Assembly: GCF_002531755.2 (NCBI RefSeq)
Contig: NZ_CP035002.1
Location: forward strand, 372,001 to 436,000
Length of the DNA stretch: 64,000 bases
From: Rhizobium acidisoli
Lineage (GTDB): Bacteria > Pseudomonadota > Alphaproteobacteria > Rhizobiales > Rhizobiaceae
Direction: 5' to 3'
A program made the translations under genes and the position numbers. Shown here piece after piece: positions 26,274 to 34,525 of the stretch. The notes under the pieces were generated by a model that saw only the letters and a list, made by a program, of their open reading frames with translations, was not told the DNA's origin and made no database searches. The number at the start of each line of letters is the position of its first letter. Position 1 is the stretch's first letter.

Positions 26274-28283
26274 ATGACAATGTCAGACCTCAGCTTCACA
26301 ACCATCGAAAATCAGTGGATCACCTTGAAGGATCGGACGCGGCTGGCGGCACGCATCTGGATGCCCGACGGCGCTGAGCAGAATCCCGTTCCTGCCGTGT
26401 TCGAATTCCTGCCCTACCGCAAGCGGGACGGGACCAGCCCCAGGGACGAGTCGACCTATCCGGTGTTCGCCGCCGCCGGCATTGCCGGCGTGCGGGTCGA
26501 TATCCGCGGATCGGGCGAATCCGACGGCGTCATCGACGGCGAATATACCGAGCGAGAGCTTGCCGATGCCTGCGAAGTGATCGCCTGGATCGCGGCGCAG
26601 CCCTGGTCGAACGGCTCGGTCGGCATGATGGGTATCTCCTGGGGCGGCTTCAACAGCCTGCAGGTCGCAGCCCTGCGCCCGCCGGCGCTCAAAGCCGTCA
26701 TCTCGATCGCCTCGTCCGTCGACCGTTACAATGACGATATCCACTACAAGAACGGCTGCCATCTCTCGGCCCAACTCTCATGGGCGGCGACGATGCTTGG
26801 CTACCAGTCGCGTCCGCCCGATCCGGCACTTGTCGGCGAGCGCTGGAAGGCGATGTGGCTTGAGCGCCTGGCGGGCGAACCCTTTTTCATGGAGGAGTGG
26901 CTGGCCCATCAGCGGCGCGATGATTTCTGGCGTCACGGCTCGATCTCCGAGGATTTTTCCAGCGTCGAGATTCCGACGCTCGTCATTGCCGGCTGGGCGG
27001 ATGGCTACCGCAATACGCCGCTGATGGCGGTCGAGGGTCTGGGCGAGAAGGCGAAAGCGCTGATCGGTCCCTGGGTGCACAAATATCCGCACTTCGCCTG
27101 GCCGAAACCGCGCGCCGATTTCCATGGCGAAGCGATCGCCTGGTGGAACAAATGGCTGCGTGGCGAGGACAATGGCATCGACAGGCTGCCGCAGGCCCGC
27201 GCCTATATTCTCGATGCCGTCCGCCCGGCGCCGCGGCGCGACAGCGATCCCGGTTTCTGGATCGCGCGTGATGTCTGGACGCCGCCGCATATGCAATGTT
27301 TCTACGTCGAGCAATTCGGCAGGCTGACCGAAGGCATGCCGATCCCGCATGCGCCCGAGCATCCGGTCTATCTCAGGTCTCCTCTCGATACCGGCACGGC
27401 ATCGGGTGAATATTTCACGCTCAAGCCCGACGCCGAAATGGCAATCGATCAACGCTCGGACGATGCCGGCTCGCTGGTCTTCGATACCATGCCGCTTGCC
27501 CATGATTGCGACTATCTCGGCCGGCCGGTGCTGACACTGCGGCTGCGGCCCCGGGCGGCGCATGCAAACCTCTGCGCCCGGCTGATCGACGTCCATCCCG
27601 ACGGCACGGCCATGCGCGTCGCCTTCGGCGTCGTCAATCTCACCCACCGCGACGGCAATGCCGATCCGAAACCGCTGATCCCGGGCGAGACGGTGTCGAT
27701 CCGACTGGTGCTTGATGCCTGCGGCTATCGCTTCCGCAACGGGCATCGCATCCGCCTTTCGCTGTCCACCGCCTATTGGCCGATGATCCTGCCGCCGCCT
27801 GAGGACGAAGGGATCGACATCGATATCGCCTCGCTCGGCCTGGGGTTGCCGGTGCTCGGCGACCATCGCAGGATCGCTATCGCGGCGCCGGCCAACCCCG
27901 ATCCCCTGCCGAGATATATCGAGCACGCGGCTGCCGCGACGACACGGCAGATCGTGCGGGATCTCTCGGCCAATCGGACGGACTATCGCATCCACGAGGA
28001 GACCGGGCTTTATGAACATCCTGAGACGGGCCTGTCGACCCGGCAATTGCGCGAGGAAGTCTGGTCGATTTCGCCGGATGATCCGCTGTCGATGACAGGT
28101 GTGTCGACCTGGACCTGCGACATGCACCGTCCCGGCTGGTTCGTGCGGACCGTGGCAACGGCGCGGATTGCCTGTACCGCAACCGATTGGATCATCAGCG
28201 CCGTCGTCACTGCGTTCGAGGACGACGTGCAGATCTTCGAAAAGATCTTCGCGGAAAAGAAGATTGCGCGCGATCTGATGTGA
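26274..28283 (+). CDS. CocE/NonD-type alpha/beta hydrolase (peptidase S15 family)
   Basis: 669 aa. Catalytic triad visible: Ser122 in GISWGG, Asp243 in GWADGYRN and His269 in GPWVHKYP. An N-terminal hydrolase fold is followed by the C-terminal jelly-roll domain of the S15/CocE family (from about residue 330). No signal peptide, so cytoplasmic. Members cleave X-Pro dipeptides, cocaine-like esters or beta-lactam side chains. Placed directly behind a periplasmic binding-protein gene, it probably hydrolyses the imported ester or amide (inference). Two in-frame ATGs (26274, 26280) are possible starts and the ribosome site is weak. It converges with an esterase gene, only 3 bases between stops. Confidence 0.88.
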   Translation: MTMSDLSFTTIENQWITLKDRTRLAARIWMPDGAEQNPVPAVFEFLPYRKRDGTSPRDESTYPVFAAAGIAGVRVDIRGSGESDGVIDGEYTERELADACEVIAWIAAQPWSNGSVGMMGISWGGFNSLQVAALRPPALKAVISIASSVDRYNDDIHYKNGCHLSAQLSWAATMLGYQSRPPDPALVGERWKAMWLERLAGEPFFMEEWLAHQRRDDFWRHGSISEDFSSVEIPTLVIAGWADGYRNTPLMAVEGLGEKAKALIGPWVHKYPHFAWPKPRADFHGEAIAWWNKWLRGEDNGIDRLPQARAYILDAVRPAPRRDSDPGFWIARDVWTPPHMQCFYVEQFGRLTEGMPIPHAPEHPVYLRSPLDTGTASGEYFTLKPDAEMAIDQRSDDAGSLVFDTMPLAHDCDYLGRPVLTLRLRPRAAHANLCARLIDVHPDGTAMRVAFGVVNLTHRDGNADPKPLIPGETVSIRLVLDACGYRFRNGHRIRLSLSTAYWPMILPPPEDEGIDIDIASLGLGLPVLGDHRRIAIAAPANPDPLPRYIEHAAAATTRQIVRDLSANRTDYRIHEETGLYEHPETGLSTRQLREEVWSISPDDPLSMTGVSTWTCDMHRPGWFVRTVATARIACTATDWIISAVVTAFEDDVQIFEKIFAEKKIARDLM

Positions 28284-28286
28284 TCG

Positions 28287-29198
28287 TCAAAGCATCGCGA
28301 AATGTCTGACGGCCTCGCAGACAGCACGGAAGCCGTCGCGCGCGCCATCGCTCATATGGCGGGCGCGCAGCCAGGCATGCACCATCTGCGGCTCCTCCCG
28401 GAACCAGACTTCGATGCCCTCCGCGGTCAGCCGGGCGGCATAGTGCCGGCCGTCATCGCGAAGCGGATCGAAATGCGCGACGGTGATGAAAGTCGGCGGC
28501 AGTCCGACGAGCGAAGCTGCCTGCAGCGGCTCGGCGATCTCATTTCCTGCAGGCGCCCGCAGGACTTCGCGATAATAGGCGACATCGGCCGTCGTCAGGC
28601 CGGGTGCGGCCGCCATTTCCGCATAGGACCCTGTATCGAGGTCGCCGCCGAGGCTGGGGTAGATCAGCACCTGGCCGACGACGCCCGATAGCTCCTCATC
28701 GCGCGCCCGCAAGGCAAGGCCCGCCGCGAGATTGCCGCCGGCGCTGTCACCGATCAGAACCACTTTGTTGCTGGCGGCAAGCAGATGTTTGAGCACGGCG
28801 AAGCCGTCGTCCGTCTGTGCCGGCCAGCGATATTCAGGGGCCAGCCGGTAATCGACGGAAACGAGTTCGGCGCCGGCAAAATCAGCGATCTCGGCGCAGA
28901 TGGCGTGATGGCTCTCAAGCGAACCGACGACGAAGCCGCCGCCATGGAGATAAAGCAGAACAGTCCGGCTGATGATTTTCCGCGGACGGTAGCGCCGGAT
29001 CGGTATGCGCTGGACCATGCCGTCCGCAAAGATCATATCCGGGGGCAGCGGGCGGTCGAAGCGCGCACAAAGGGCATCGTACCAATGCCGCTGCTGCTCA
29101 ACCGACGCTTCGACGGCGTCTGCGGGATAGAAGCTATCGCAAATCTGGAGAAACTGCAGGATGCCCTTTTCGGTGGGGACAGGCGATGGAGCGGACAT
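28287..29198 (-). CDS. Alpha/beta hydrolase, hormone-sensitive-lipase type esterase
   Basis: 303 aa. The HSL oxyanion motif HGGGF (residues 85-89), the nucleophile elbow GDSAGG (Ser152), the acid Asp244 (FDPLRDDG) and His274 (MVHAW) are all present. No signal peptide. It should hydrolyse short acyl esters in the cytoplasm. It faces the CocE-type gene and shares a 263-base upstream region with the divergent sigma-factor gene. In the context of the carnitine island, an acylcarnitine or choline-ester substrate is conceivable, but nothing in the sequence proves it. Confidence 0.87.
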   Translation of the reverse strand: MSAPSPVPTEKGILQFLQICDSFYPADAVEASVEQQRHWYDALCARFDRPLPPDMIFADGMVQRIPIRRYRPRKIISRTVLLYLHGGGFVVGSLESHHAICAEIADFAGAELVSVDYRLAPEYRWPAQTDDGFAVLKHLLAASNKVVLIGDSAGGNLAAGLALRARDEELSGVVGQVLIYPSLGGDLDTGSYAEMAAAPGLTTADVAYYREVLRAPAGNEIAEPLQAASLVGLPPTFITVAHFDPLRDDGRHYAARLTAEGIEVWFREEPQMVHAWLRARHMSDGARDGFRAVCEAVRHFAML

Positions 29199-29461
29199 TG
29201 AGGGTCCTTTCGATTTTGGACATGCGGATCATGCCCTTGGCCGACTCTGCGTCCATCATGCCCCTTTGCGGCGGAGGCAATCTGTCTGGCCGCGACCCGT
29301 GGATGTCGCGATGCTTTCTTATTTTGATCCTGCATTCAGGGCTTTGCCGCTTTTTTCAAAAAGATCCGCTATTTTTTCGCGGACGACCCAAGGAAAGCCA
29401 TCCGAGAAACGTCTCAATCCTGAAATAGCATCTTGCTTGATAGCTTGGGGGTAGGTGCGCA

Positions 29462-29983
29462 TTGGATGCGGAGCTCATAGAACGAGCACAGCGCGGCGAC
29501 AGGGAGGCCTTTGGGCAACTGGTCTCGCGCCATTATGATTTCATCCGCGCGACGGCGTGGCGATGGTCGGGCAGTTCCACGGATGCGGACGATATCGCCC
29601 AGGAGGTCTGCGTCAAAATCGGCGCCGCCATCCGCGGCTTTCGCGGCGCCAGCCGCTTCAGGACATGGCTTTATACGATGACGCTGAACGCCGCCCGCGA
29701 TCACAGGCGCAAACGCGCACGAGAGGAGCAGACGTTCCGCGCCTATGCTGCCGAACCGCAGGCGGACGCGCCGGGCGGAGACGACGAGATGTCGAGCGCA
29801 TTATGGGCGGCCGTGCGCGCTTTGCCGGAACGGCAATGCGACGCCGTGCTGCTCGTCTATGGCGAAGGCCTCAGCCATTCGGCGGCCGCCGATGTCATGG
29901 GCTGCTCGGAGGCGACCGTCTCCTGGCAGGTCCACGAGGCGCGCAAGCGGCTGAAGGCAATGCTCGGTAAGGAAGAGGTATGA
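29462..29983 (+). CDS. RNA polymerase sigma factor, ECF type
   Basis: 173 aa. Region 2 is clear (FGQLVSRHYDFIRATAWRW, DADDIAQEVCVKI, FRTWLYTMTLNAARDHRR) and region 4 carries the helix-turn-helix (LPERQCDAVLLVYGEGLSHSAAADVMGCSEATVSWQVHEARKRL). Starts at a TTG at 29462 behind a GGGGGTAGGTG sequence. The stop overlaps the start of the next gene by 4 bases, so sigma factor and von Willebrand A protein are coupled in translation. No separate anti-sigma gene is present; the next gene's cytoplasmic N-terminus is the obvious candidate. Confidence 0.9.
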   Translation: MDAELIERAQRGDREAFGQLVSRHYDFIRATAWRWSGSSTDADDIAQEVCVKIGAAIRGFRGASRFRTWLYTMTLNAARDHRRKRAREEQTFRAYAAEPQADAPGGDDEMSSALWAAVRALPERQCDAVLLVYGEGLSHSAAADVMGCSEATVSWQVHEARKRLKAMLGKEEV

Positions 29984-32082
29984 TGGACAAGGAACTCGAA
30001 AAACTCGCCCGCCTCACCCCGCCGGTAGCCGATCCACAGGCGCGGGCGCGCGCGCTTGCGGCGGCGATGCAGGCCTTCGACAGCACGGAAAATAATGCAG
30101 CGGCAGCCCAAGGAAATACCAAAGGCTGGCGTCCAAGCTCCATCATCAACTGGATATGGAGCCCTGCTGTGAACAAGAAATTCCTCGCCGGTTCAGCCCT
30201 TGCGACGCTGCTCGTCATTCCCGCTGCCGGCTATCTCACCCTCGAACTGGCCCGCAACCAACCGATCGTCGACCGGGAGAAGATCGCCGGCACCGTTTCG
30301 AAAAATGAACAGCCGAAACCGTCCCAACCTCGGCTTTCCGAAGCGCCGGCCGAAGAGAATCGGCCGGCTCAATCGTCGGCGGCTGATAGCGCTCAAATCT
30401 TGCAGGACAAGGAGCCTCAGGCGGCAAAGTCCGCTGCGGAGTTGCGCGCTGAATTCGATGCCGGCGAGATCGCCGGTCTTAAGAACAAATCGGATGAATC
30501 CGCGGCGGCCCTTAGCATGGCCAAACGTGCTGCGCCGGCTGCTCCTGGCGTGGTTGCTCAAGGCCAGCTACTGGCTGAACCGATGGCCGCCGTTGCCCCC
30601 TCGCCTGTTCCGCCGGCGGATGGACGTGCTCAGCTCCAGCTCGACCCCGGTCGCGAGCGCTTTGCCAATGCCGCGGCAAATCCGATCAAAAGTGTCGCGG
30701 CCGATCCGGTTTCTACCTTCTCCGCCGATGTCGACAGCGCTTCCTATTCCTTCGTCCGCCGGTCGCTCACCGGCGGGGCGATGCCGGATCCGCAATCGGT
30801 TCGCGTCGAGGAGATGATCAATTATTTCCCCTATGACTGGCCGGGTCCCGAGACGGCCGATCAGCCCTTCAAGGCGACCGTGACGGTGATGCCGACCCCA
30901 TGGAATCACGACACGGAACTGATGCATGTGGCGATCAAGGGTTATGACATCGCGCCGGCGACCGCGCCGCACGCCAATCTCGTCTTTCTGATCGACGTCT
31001 CGGGCTCGATGGACGAACCGGACAAGCTGCCGCTGCTGAAGAGCGCCTTCCGGCTGCTGGTCAACAGGCTGAAGGCCGACGATACCGTGTCGATCGTCAC
31101 TTATGCCGGCAATGCCGGCACGGTGCTCGAGCCGACGCGGGTGGCGGAGAAAGCGAAGATCCTGTCGGCGATCGACAGGCTGGAGGCTGGAGGCTCGACC
31201 GGCGGTGCCGAGGGTATCGAGGCGGCCTACGATCTTGCCAAAAAGGCCTTCGTCAAGGACGGCGTCAACCGGGTGATGCTGGCGACGGACGGCGACTTCA
31301 ATGTCGGCCCGTCGAGCGACGAGGATCTGAAACGCATCATCGAGGAGAAACGCAAGGATGGCATCTTCCTGACCGTTCTCGGCTTCGGCCGCGGCAATCT
31401 CAACGATTCCCTGATGCAGACGCTCGCCCAGAACGGCAATGGCAGCGCCGCCTATATCGACACCCTGGCAGAGGCGCAGAAGGCGCTGGTCGAAGAGGCC
31501 GGATCGACGCTGTTTCCGATCGCCAAGGACGTCAAGTTCCAGGTGGAGTTCAATCCGGAACGGATCGCCGAATACCGGCTGATCGGATACGAGACGCGCT
31601 CTCTCAAACGCGAGGATTTCAACAATGACCATGTCGATGCTGGCGATATCGGCTCCGGCCACAGCGTCACAGCGATCTACGAGATCACGCCCAAGGGCAG
31701 CCCCGCGGTCATGAACGATGACCTGCGTTACGGCGCAGCCGACAAGGCGCCGGCCGAGGCATCGGGCAGCGCGCATCACGGCGAGCTCGCCTTCGTCAAG
31801 ATGCGTTACAAGCGGCCGGGCGAAGACAAGAGCGCCCTGATCACCACGCCGGTCGGTGACGGCAACGCGGTCGCCACTATCGATGCCGCGCCTGAGGACG
31901 TTCGCTTCTCGGTGGCCGTCGCCGCCTTCGGCCAGAAATTGAGCCGCACCAGCGCCCTCGATGCCTATCCCTATCAGGCGATCGCCGATCTCGCTGCGGC
32001 ATCGCGGGGAACGGATGCCTTCGGCTACAGGTCGGATTTCCTCGGTCTCGTCAGATTGGCTGACAGTCTCAGCCAACGATAG
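29980..32082 (+). CDS. Membrane-anchored von Willebrand factor A domain protein (YfbK-like)
   Basis: 700 aa. Residues 1-65 are cytoplasmic and charged, one membrane helix spans about 67-89, then comes a long Pro/Ala-rich linker to about 220. Next are a vWF-N type region (FSADVDSASYSFVRRSL), a vWA domain from about 325 with the metal-site motif DVSGSMDEP (near 339) and TDGDFNVG, and a C-terminal DUF3520-like part ending FGYRSDFLGLVRLADSL. Extracytoplasmic vWA domains bind protein partners through a metal ion. The short N-terminus starts MMDKELEKLARLTPP, like the first helix of anti-sigma proteins; coupling to the ECF gene suggests it restrains that sigma factor (inference). Confidence 0.85.
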   Translation: MMDKELEKLARLTPPVADPQARARALAAAMQAFDSTENNAAAAQGNTKGWRPSSIINWIWSPAVNKKFLAGSALATLLVIPAAGYLTLELARNQPIVDREKIAGTVSKNEQPKPSQPRLSEAPAEENRPAQSSAADSAQILQDKEPQAAKSAAELRAEFDAGEIAGLKNKSDESAAALSMAKRAAPAAPGVVAQGQLLAEPMAAVAPSPVPPADGRAQLQLDPGRERFANAAANPIKSVAADPVSTFSADVDSASYSFVRRSLTGGAMPDPQSVRVEEMINYFPYDWPGPETADQPFKATVTVMPTPWNHDTELMHVAIKGYDIAPATAPHANLVFLIDVSGSMDEPDKLPLLKSAFRLLVNRLKADDTVSIVTYAGNAGTVLEPTRVAEKAKILSAIDRLEAGGSTGGAEGIEAAYDLAKKAFVKDGVNRVMLATDGDFNVGPSSDEDLKRIIEEKRKDGIFLTVLGFGRGNLNDSLMQTLAQNGNGSAAYIDTLAEAQKALVEEAGSTLFPIAKDVKFQVEFNPERIAEYRLIGYETRSLKREDFNNDHVDAGDIGSGHSVTAIYEITPKGSPAVMNDDLRYGAADKAPAEASGSAHHGELAFVKMRYKRPGEDKSALITTPVGDGNAVATIDAAPEDVRFSVAVAAFGQKLSRTSALDAYPYQAIADLAAASRGTDAFGYRSDFLGLVRLADSLSQR

Positions 32083-32112
32083 GGAAGAAGCGCCCGTGCG
32101 CTGGTAAAAGGC

Positions 32113-32134
32113 AGGCCGCCTGAAAAGGCGGCCT
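32113..32134 (+). terminator. Hairpin behind the vWA gene
   Basis: AGGCCGCC/GGCGGCCT, an 8-bp stem with loop TGAAAA, 31 bases after the stop. No T-run follows, so termination strength is uncertain. Nearly the same sequence recurs at 32313-32329. Confidence 0.5.
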
Positions 32135-32173
32135 CAGGCTTGCGGGCAAACCACTGCAAAACCCGCGACGCCA

Positions 32174-32279
32174 TCCTCGGCCTTGTGCCGAGGATCTACG
32201 CCAGCGCAATTAAGTCATTGAAAATAAATGTTTTCCTGTCAAGCAATTATTGTAGTCAGATGCTCGGCACAAGGCCGAG
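32174..32279. repeat. Intergenic palindromic element with 17-bp inverted repeats
   Basis: CTCGGCCTTGTGCCGAG at 32176-32192 and its exact reverse complement at 32263-32279 enclose a 70-base AT-rich core. Each arm is itself nearly palindromic (CTCGG..CCGAG). The outer flanks (GCCATC.. and ..ATGACGG) are also similar in inverted form. Such elements occur many times in rhizobial intergenic DNA (family knowledge). No coding capacity is seen; it could fold into a large cruciform in the transcripts of the vWA gene or of the convergent lactonase gene. Confidence 0.65.
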
Positions 32280-32292
32280 CATGACGGAGGAG

Positions 32293-32308
32293 AGTTTGTC
32301 GACAAACT
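32293..32308. repeat. Perfect 16-bp palindrome
   Basis: AGTTTGTCGACAAACT is its own reverse complement and lies between the 17-bp inverted repeats and the end of the lactonase gene. It could be part of the repeat element or a protein-binding site. Confidence 0.45.
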
Positions 32309-32312
32309 TAGG

Positions 32313-32329
32313 CCGCCTGAAAGGCGGCT
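32313..32329 (-). terminator. Hairpin behind the lactonase gene
   Basis: GCCGCC/GGCGGC with loop TGAAA lies 7 bases past the stop of the minus-strand lactonase gene. It copies the hairpin at 32113-32134, so the two flank the palindromic element. Confidence 0.45.
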
Positions 32330-32335
32330 CAGCGA

Positions 32336-33262
32336 TTATCCCGGCCTTGAGCCATTGGCCGTGAGATAGACGGCATAGAGCGACGTGGTGGCGGTAATGA
32401 AGAGGCGATTCCGTTTCTCGCCGCCGAAAGCCACATTGGAGACGATCTCGGGAATATGGATCTTGCCGAGCAGCGTGCCATCCGGATCGTAGGCGTGCAC
32501 ACCGTCGCCGGCGCTCGTCCAGATCCTTCCCTTCCGGTCGAGGCGGAAGCCGTCGAAAAAGCCTGCGGTGCATTCGGCAAAGATGCCGAGGTCGCTCAGC
32601 TTTCCATCGCCGGATACGGCAAGCTTTCGAATATGACGTGGGCCGCCGGGCAGATGCGTTCCGCCTGTATCGGCGATATAGAGTACCGTTTCGTCGGGGG
32701 AGAAAGCCAGGCCGTTCGGCTTGACGAAATCGGAAGCCACCCGGTCGGTTACGCCTGTCGCCGGATCATACCGGTAGACATGGCATCCGCCGATTTCCTC
32801 TTCGCCGTAGTCGCCCTCATAATCGTGAAGGATGCCGTAGCTCGGGTCGGTGAACCAGATCGTCCCGTCGGATTTGACGGCGACGTCGTTGGGAGAATTG
32901 AGCCGCTTGCCCGCAACGCGATCGGCCTGCACGGTGATCCCGCCGTCGAAATCAGTCCGCGTGACACGGCGCGTCAGATGCTCGCAGGTGACCAGCCGTC
33001 CCTGATTGTCGACCGTGTTGCCGTTGGAGTTGTCGCTGGGCGAGCGGAAGACCGATGTCTGCCCGCTGGTGTCGTCGTAGCGCATCATGCGATTATTGGG
33101 GATATCCGAGAAGACCAGGTAGCGCCCGGCTGCAAACCAGGCCGGTCCCTCCAGCCAGCGGCCGCCCGTCCAAAGCCGCTCGACGCGGGCATGGCCGACG
33201 AAGCAGCTTTCAAAGCGCGGGTCGAGAACCTCGAACCCCGTACCCTCGATTTCCCCGAACAT
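32336..33262 (-). CDS. SMP-30/gluconolactonase-like sugar lactonase
   Basis: 308 aa from the ATG at 33260-33262, which has AGGAGG upstream; the frame is open further upstream without a ribosome site. The protein has the six-bladed propeller pattern of SMP-30/gluconolactonases (EGPAWFAAGRYLVFSDIPNNRMMRYD, SPNDVAVKSDGTIWFTDPSYG, KPNGLAFSPDETVLYIADTGG), including the metal ligands Glu, Asn and Asp at the expected places. It hydrolyses an aldonolactone such as gluconolactone to the open acid, feeding the regulon that follows. An operator-like dyad lies 21 bases upstream of its start. Confidence 0.88.
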   Translation of the reverse strand: MFGEIEGTGFEVLDPRFESCFVGHARVERLWTGGRWLEGPAWFAAGRYLVFSDIPNNRMMRYDDTSGQTSVFRSPSDNSNGNTVDNQGRLVTCEHLTRRVTRTDFDGGITVQADRVAGKRLNSPNDVAVKSDGTIWFTDPSYGILHDYEGDYGEEEIGGCHVYRYDPATGVTDRVASDFVKPNGLAFSPDETVLYIADTGGTHLPGGPRHIRKLAVSGDGKLSDLGIFAECTAGFFDGFRLDRKGRIWTSAGDGVHAYDPDGTLLGKIHIPEIVSNVAFGGEKRNRLFITATTSLYAVYLTANGSRPG

Positions 33263-33282
33263 GATGCCTCCTCGTCTCAAAT

Positions 33283-33296
33283 TGTTATCGATACCA
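33283..33296. promoter_or_regulatory. LacI-type operator upstream of lactonase gene
   Basis: TGTTATCGATACCA differs by one base from the perfect dyad TGTTATCGATAACA found at 36543 and 38912. It lies just before the lactonase ribosome site, so a bound repressor would block transcription. Confidence 0.65.
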
Positions 33297-33377
33297 TTCT
33301 GCCCTGCTTCGCGGCCTTCGTACAGAGATCGATGGACTGTGGAACGCAGCATTCCAGTAATAATATTGATTGTGCGA

Positions 33378-33391
33378 TGATAGCGATAACT
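33378..33391. promoter_or_regulatory. Degenerate LacI-type operator upstream of the regulator gene
   Basis: TGATAGCGATAACT matches 11 of 14 positions of TGTTATCGATAACA, 53 bases before the regulator start. A second, unrelated dyad (ATCCGGAGTTG/CCAACTCGGAT, 33399-33420) lies between it and the start. Autoregulation is likely but the site is weak. Confidence 0.4.
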
Positions 33392-33443
33392 TTATCCTAT
33401 CCGGAGTTGCCAACTCGGATAGCTGTTTTAAGGGCGGAGACCA

Positions 33444-34514
33444 GTGAAAAACGAGGATGAGCCAAAAGACAAGCGTCTCAAGGGAGGAGACGCCCAAAAG
33501 CTGACGATGGCTGAGGTCGCCAAATATGTCGGCGTATCGGCCATGACCGTTTCGCGCGCCTTTCGCCAGGATGCGAGCGTTTCCGAAGAGACGCGCAAGC
33601 GCATCATGGAAGCGGTCGATGCGCTCGGTTACGTGCTCGACCTTTCCGCCGGCAGCCTTTCCTCGCGGCGCAGCGGCTTCATTGCGGCGCTGGTGCCCTC
33701 CATCAACAATTCGAATTTTTCCGACACCGCGCGCGGCATCACCGACGCGCTGGAGAATACCGGCCTTCAGCTTCTGCTCGGTTATACCGACTATGCCGCT
33801 GAGAAGGAGGAAAAGCTGATCGAGGCGATGCTGCGCCGGCGTCCCGAGGGCATCATCCTGACAGGCGGCTCGCATACCGACCGGGCGCGGCGCATGCTTG
33901 ATAAGGCCGGCATTCCCGTGGTTGAAACCTGGGAAATTCCGGAGGAGCCGATCAATCATGTCGTCGGCTTTTCCAACAGCGAGGCGATGTCGCTGCTGGT
34001 GCGGACGCTAGCCAGCCAGGGCTATCAAAGGTTCGGCTATATCGGCGGCACGACGGCGCGCGATACGCGCGGCAGCCAGCGGCGCAGCGGTTTCCTGAAG
34101 ACGGTCGAAGAACTGGGCCTGGGACCGGGCCGGGCAATTTCCTTCGGCGTGCCGCCGATCACCATGGAGCAGGGCGGCCAGGCAATCGTCAGTCTGTTGG
34201 AGCGCTGGCCGGACACGGAAGTCGTTCTCTGCGTCTCCGACCTGTCCGCCTTCGGCGCGATCATGGAATGCAAGCGCAGGGGAATGCGCGTGCCTGAAGA
34301 TATCGCCATTGCCGGTTTCGGCGATTACGAGATCTCGTCGATCTGTCATCCCAGCATCACCACGATCAATGTCGACTGTTACGGCATCGGCCGCCAGGCC
34401 GCCGTCCGCCTGCTGGATGCCCTGCAGGGCAGCGGCGAGGCGACCGGCGACGAAATCACATTGACCGGCTACAGGGTCGTGCTGCGCGAAAGCACGGATC
34501 GAAGCGCCCGATAA
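33444..34514 (+). CDS. LacI-family regulator of the gluconate/idonate genes (GntR/IdnR-like)
   Basis: 356 aa from a GTG at 33444 behind GGCGGAG. The LacI helix-turn-helix is at residues about 20-45 (LTMAEVAKYVGVSAMTVSRAFR), with the minor-groove hinge near 60-75 (ALGYVLDLSAGSLSSRRSGF). A periplasmic-binding-protein-like sensor domain follows (IAALVPSINNSNFSDTARGI). Similar to GntR/IdnR, which sense gluconate or idonate derivatives. Operators of identical sequence lie before the lactonase, between the dehydrogenase genes, and before the sugar importer, all within 6 kb, so the regulated set is well defined. It converges with the idonate-dehydrogenase gene, 11 bases between stops. Confidence 0.88.
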   Translation: MKNEDEPKDKRLKGGDAQKLTMAEVAKYVGVSAMTVSRAFRQDASVSEETRKRIMEAVDALGYVLDLSAGSLSSRRSGFIAALVPSINNSNFSDTARGITDALENTGLQLLLGYTDYAAEKEEKLIEAMLRRRPEGIILTGGSHTDRARRMLDKAGIPVVETWEIPEEPINHVVGFSNSEAMSLLVRTLASQGYQRFGYIGGTTARDTRGSQRRSGFLKTVEELGLGPGRAISFGVPPITMEQGGQAIVSLLERWPDTEVVLCVSDLSAFGAIMECKRRGMRVPEDIAIAGFGDYEISSICHPSITTINVDCYGIGRQAAVRLLDALQGSGEATGDEITLTGYRVVLRESTDRSAR

Positions 34515-34525
34515 TCCGTGCCTTG

